A stretch of DNA of 64,000 nucleotides from Dryocosmus kuriphilus (lineage: Eukaryota; Arthropoda; Insecta; Hymenoptera; Cynipidae), in NCBI GenBank assembly GCA_038277395.1, contig CM076194.1, positions 107,525,708 to 107,589,707 on the forward strand. The letters run 5' to 3'. How positions within the stretch are numbered: position 1 is the stretch's first letter; each line of letters begins with the position of its first letter. The notes below the pieces were generated by a model. The model did no database searches, was not told where the DNA came from, and saw only the letters and a list, made by a program, of their open reading frames with translations. The position numbers and the translations under genes were made by a program. This document shows positions 61,900 to 64,000 of this stretch, in pieces.

Positions 61900-63400
61900 T
61901 ACTCAATGGTCACGATTATTAAAGCGAACTTTTCATCCCAACCGTGAAAAGTTAGAAGAGTTTACAATCAGCTTTAATATTAATTTTCAACATTTTTTTA
62001 ATCCCCCGGCATCTTTACTCAAAAGTTTTGAACCATCGAATAGCTGTCAAATTCAAAAAATTTCTTCTTGATATTCATTTTTTCTGCAAAGACGATCTTC
62101 CTGTGAAATTGGCTCATTAACAAAATTCAAAATTGAATTTCCCCATTATCCGGCAATCCTGACCAAATTATTTGGTATGTTTACGTAATACACATAATAC
62201 TAAATCCGTAAAATAGGTTCGACACTAGACTTTTATGGCTCTTTGAAATTCGATTATCCTCTTGTCATCATTGAATCTCATTGTAAACTTTAACCAGGAG
62301 TGAAATAAATCTGTCGAAGAAATTGCAGCAAAACACTACTATTTATGCCTTTACAATAATAAGGCGTTTGCTATACAGAAATCCTGTCAGTTAACTCTAA
62401 ATAACGGTGCACCAGAGGTTGAACTTTCCTTCAGCAAAGAACTGATTACTCCAGTACCGATTTACCAACGATTACTCTCGCATTTCTCTTATTACTGTCA
62501 ACTTCCTAATCAATATTTATGAGCGTACTCAGTTCAGGAAGACTCAAAATTAATAGAGTTATCATCTCATTTAACTTCAAATCAAAAGGCAAGGCTGGAT
62601 CTACACTTGAGAATCAAATTTTCCAAATCAGTACTACCATTCAATAGATTCCAGATTTCAAATAGAATTCTAAATCTTAAATTTTAAATTCAAAACAGTA
62701 AATTATTCGCGCTTAAAACAAAGGCGGGAAAAGCAAGGGAAAACGATGCCAAAAAAGTAAAAAATTTACTACCAGTGATAAGAAATTTAAATTTACATAG
62801 TGTGCATGCATATATTAGGTATGTTACTGGAAATTTACAGTTTTGAGAAAACAATTCTGGGTTTATACTAGAATCCTTCATCTGCTTTTTACTTGATTTT
62901 ATGTATTCTGTAATTTTATACGTATTAAAGGAATTGTTGATGACTTATCACTGATAGTGGTGTGTCCAATAACGTATGAATATTTTTACAATAGGTATAC
63001 CACTGCAACGACAAATGTTTAGAGGGGTTTCCCTTATCACTAAAGAATTTATGAATCGAATAATCCTGTAGGAAATTTTAACATTTTTAAGAGTGATAAA
63101 AAACGCAATTAATATAACAAATACGATTTTAAGGTTAACTGAAAAATATGACAATAGTTTAGAGCTAAATTAGAACTTGCTAAATAAAGTAATTAAACCC
63201 TATGGAAATATTGCAAAAGTTAAAACATGCTTTTAATTCTTCTTTCTAAAAGGTAAAATTTTGATGAATTAAGGCTGATCAAAAATACTTTTCGGGATAT
63301 CCAGCTTATCATTGAAAATAATCGTTAATAACTTGCAAGCATTAAATTTAAGTCTTGACTTCCAGCCAATAATTCTAAAACCTAACAATAAAAATTCCGG
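61900..63400. other. AT-rich DNA upstream of the five-exon gene
   Basis: This probably contains the promoter and 5' UTR of the minus-strand gene that starts at 61888, but no core promoter motif can be assigned with confidence. The short frames at 62690-62881 and 62948-63154 are hydrophobic, AT-driven and without splice support. Confidence 0.4.
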
Positions 63401-63405
63401 TGCAA

Positions 63406-63582
63406 GTTTACGACAGGGGGCCATCATGTAAAAATGCTATATTTAACTCACCTTTTCGGTTCTTTACGATGTTCGTAGAGCCAAAAACACTACATTATTA
63501 AAATTTGATGGTTTTTAAATAAATCGTTCACGAAAATGCGTTCAATCATACTCATCACCCTTTTCCAAGTGGGGGGGGGGTA

Positions 63583-63625
<43 letters not shown>

Positions 63626-63846
63626 CCAAATAACTGGTCACAAAAATGCATTCAGTCACACTCATTCCCTTTTCCAATAAAATTTTCACGTCAAAATAAA
63701 AACCTAGCCATTATTTTTAACATTTTCCGCGATAAATAGTTTTAATACTACTTCCTTTTTAGAATTTATTATACTTTTTTAAAAAAGTTCCTTATTATTT
63801 TGACAAAACGGGGGGCCAAAACATGATGGCCCTCTGTCGTAAACTC
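63406..63846. mobile_element. 441-bp TIR element containing a 42-base G run
   Basis: AGTTTACGACAGGGGGCC-ATCATGT at the left and ACATGATGGCCCTCTGTCG-TAAACT at the right are inverted repeats of about 25 bp. Inside, two diverged direct copies of a ~54-bp sequence (63518-63570 and 63628-63681, sharing CACTCATT/TACTCATC and CCCTTTTCCAA) flank a tract of G10-TA-G42. There is no coding sequence. A non-LTR 3' end follows directly. Confidence 0.55.
63583..63624 (+). repeat. G42 homopolymer
   Basis: Forty-two consecutive G follow G10-TA. Long pure G runs are rare in AT-rich insect-like DNA. The length may be uncertain because such runs are hard to sequence and assemble. Confidence 0.85.
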
Positions 63847-63857
63847 TAACCAAAGTT

Positions 63858-63964
63858 CCTTTAATCCCGGGTAATATAACGAAGCTAAAACCAAACGAGT
63901 TTACGCTTACCCCGAAAAGGACCTGACTTAATGGTATAATAATTATAATAATAACAATAATAAA
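63858..63964 (+). mobile_element. 3' end of a non-LTR retrotransposon (second locus)
   Basis: TTTAATCCCGGGTAATATAA, CGAAGCTAAAACC, GAGTTTACGCTTACCCCG, then TTAATGGTATAATAATTATAATAATAA align with the terminus at about 3345-3425. The tail is an impure (TAA)n run. Only the 3' UTR is present. Truncation on the 5' side is usual for non-LTR insertions, though here the adjacent TIR element may have removed the rest. Confidence 0.55.
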
Positions 63965-64000
63965 GAACTTATGTCTGTACATTAGAAGAAAAACGCAACC

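Overview
The window is AT-rich eukaryotic DNA, most likely from an arthropod and probably an insect. Coding sequence is sparse and occurs as short exons with GT/AG borders. Most of the window is repeats: satellite arrays, foldback and MITE-like elements, 3' ends of non-LTR retrotransposons with (TAA)n-like tails, and a 5S-rRNA-derived relic. No bacterial operon, viral gene, tRNA or CRISPR array was seen. All gene calls come from reading frames and splice logic by eye; no database search was possible.

Layout: 1-1070 is unremarkable AT-rich flank. A 15.5-kb block (1071-16592) is followed head-to-tail by a near-identical second copy (16593-32100). Each copy carries several members of an interspersed repeat family (GC-rich hairpins, degenerate ~156-bp tandem monomers, and a conserved tail with a GACAAC-type microsatellite), one non-LTR 3' end, a convincing terminal coding exon on the minus strand, and a weaker candidate exon on the plus strand. 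Beyond the duplication, 32457-32577 holds a possible exon, and 32578-34493 holds more of the same repeat family, inserted into a decayed gene.

The centrepiece is 34831-50790. Two satellite arrays of a ~163-bp monomer stand in opposite orientation around a ~2.2-kb non-coding core. The extreme ends are imperfect inverted repeats, and each end is itself a recognisable but diverged satellite monomer. The block therefore looks like a ~16-kb foldback-type element whose arms grew from its own termini. Pieces of one minus-strand Cys-rich gene lie on both sides (50841-51053; 34493-34830; 33150-33460), so the element and a second repeat appear to have split a single gene.

50791-64000 is lower-copy DNA. 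It contains a 524-bp near-perfect foldback (51435-51958), a ~540-bp inverted-repeat element (55195-55732), a 558-bp TIR element (57144-57701) followed by a 125-bp foldback (57704-57828), and a 5S-rRNA-like relic (58251-58350). A five-exon minus-strand gene of unknown function (58508-61888) can be read almost completely in phase. A 440-bp TIR element (63406-63846) contains a 42-base G run, and another non-LTR 3' end follows it.
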